Below, in pieces: positions 63,634 to 64,000 of a stretch of DNA of 64,000 nt (its first letter is position 1; each line of letters opens with the position of its first letter). The notes beneath the pieces are model-generated. The model was not told where the DNA came from. It was given only the letters and a program-made list of their open reading frames with translations, and ran no database searches. This DNA comes from Alphaproteobacteria bacterium. GTDB taxonomy: Bacteria; Bacteroidota; Bacteroidia; Bacteroidales; FEN-979. Both the position numbers and the translations under genes were made by a program. The DNA lies in NCBI GenBank assembly GCA_009928665.1, contig SACF01000011.1, positions 1 to 64,000 of the forward strand. The letters are read 5' to 3'.

Positions 63634-64000
63634 ATGAGAAAAATATCGATCCGCTGGAAACTTGTACTGTACTTCGTATTTCCGTTTGTCATCGCCTTGT
63701 TCTTTATCAATTTTATCTCATTTCATTGGCTGGGTATGCTCACCAGCAACCTTGACAACACCGTGTATCACCCTTCCCTGCTCAGCTATTTTTTTATTCC
63801 AGTTTCCAGTCTGGTTCTGGCCCTGATCTTTTTCAGCATTATCCTGTTCATGTCGAAACGGGTAACCAAACCCCTGAATAAATTGAAGGACGCGGCGGTA
63901 AGCCTGGGTGAAGGACGGTATTCAACGGATCTGAAGGTGACCACGCGGGACGAGATCGGAATGTTAACGGAGTCGTTCAATATCATGGCCCACCAGATCA
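63634..64000 (+). CDS. HAMP-domain sensor protein (probable histidine kinase), 3' end outside window
   Basis: The frame is open from the ATG at 63634 to the end of the window (122 codons visible). It starts RKISIRWKLVLYFVFPFVI, a first membrane helix, a very short periplasmic part (SNLDNTVYHPSLL), a second helix (YFFIPVSSLVLALIFFSIIL), and a HAMP domain (SKRVTKPLNKLKDAAVSLGE then GRYSTDLKVTTRDEIG, then LTESFNIMAHQI). This is the beginning of a membrane histidine kinase or diguanylate cyclase/phosphatase; which of these cannot be read because the catalytic part is outside. The short periplasmic loop argues for sensing in or near the membrane. Confidence 0.85.
   Translation, partial: MRKISIRWKLVLYFVFPFVIALFFINFISFHWLGMLTSNLDNTVYHPSLLSYFFIPVSSLVLALIFFSIILFMSKRVTKPLNKLKDAAVSLGEGRYSTDLKVTTRDEIGMLTESFNIMAHQI

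Noticed and set aside
1..64000. tRNA, rRNA or ribozyme genes, including RNase P RNA near rnpA
   Set aside because: Intergenic gaps are short; no cloverleaf pattern or conserved RNA core could be recognised by eye.

Overview
The window comes from a member of the Bacteroidota, probably an environmental Bacteroidales-like or related lineage. The evidence is consistent: secreted proteins with type IX secretion (T9SS) C-terminal domains, a giant PKD-repeat protein ending in a gliding-type (CHU_C) domain next to a PorP/SprF protein, FtsX/MacB-type permeases in a row, a DUF4271-hemD-rnpA-yidD gene order, LruC-domain lipoproteins, and promoters of the Bacteroidota type (TTG, 19-20 bases, TAnnTTTG). 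I see no rRNA, tRNA, CRISPR array, phage or transposase gene.

Layout. 1-4.3 kb: two FtsX-like permeases, the first cut by the window edge. 4.3-5.1 kb: a decayed strip with three collapsed genes in a row (an FtsX N-terminus, an MDR dehydrogenase with its middle missing and its frame shifted, and a secreted protein in the same state). 5.2-8.3 kb: an NTF2-like plus Cache-like lipoprotein, a T9SS cargo protein, and endonuclease IV. 8.3-12.8 kb: an accessory cluster of SDR, sulfotransferase and DUF1214 genes with a divergent second SDR. 13.0-14.4 kb: another T9SS cargo. 14.5-24.1 kb: a TCA locus. Aconitase and citrate synthase run leftward. A 1529-residue protein (acyl-adenylating enzyme, helical and kinase-like middle, GNAT acetyltransferase end) and isocitrate dehydrogenase run rightward. 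24.2-40.0 kb: surface and secretion genes on the minus strand: PorP/SprF, a 2750-residue PKD protein with a higher-order three-domain repeat, an orphan secreted protein, and two T9SS cargo proteins with choice-of-anchor-like or lamin-tail and PKD domains. 40.3-43.4 kb: dnaK and a DUF4249-like lipoprotein. 43.4-50.4 kb: a housekeeping run (panB, rluA-type, DUF4271, hemD, rnpA, yidD, S41 protease, cdd, ChaN-like) with several short overlaps. 50.5-53.8 kb: GtrA, an M28 peptidase with PDZ, and mnmA. 54.1-59.8 kb: two paralogous LruC-domain surface proteins in tandem, each with its own promoter. 59.8-64 kb: an MFS transporter, an M1 aminopeptidase, and the start of a HAMP-containing sensor kinase cut by the window end.

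The most unusual items are the 1529-residue fusion in the TCA locus, the strip of collapsed genes at 4.3-5.1 kb, the MnmA lacking its second catalytic cysteine, the perfect inverted repeat inside the dnaK promoter, and the three-times-repeated three-domain block in the giant PKD protein. Start codons were moved downstream of the longest possible ORF for several genes (PKD protein, orphan at 34.2 kb, rluA-type gene, GtrA, second LruC protein, MFS, small lipoprotein) where the promoter, signal peptide or gene junction supports it.
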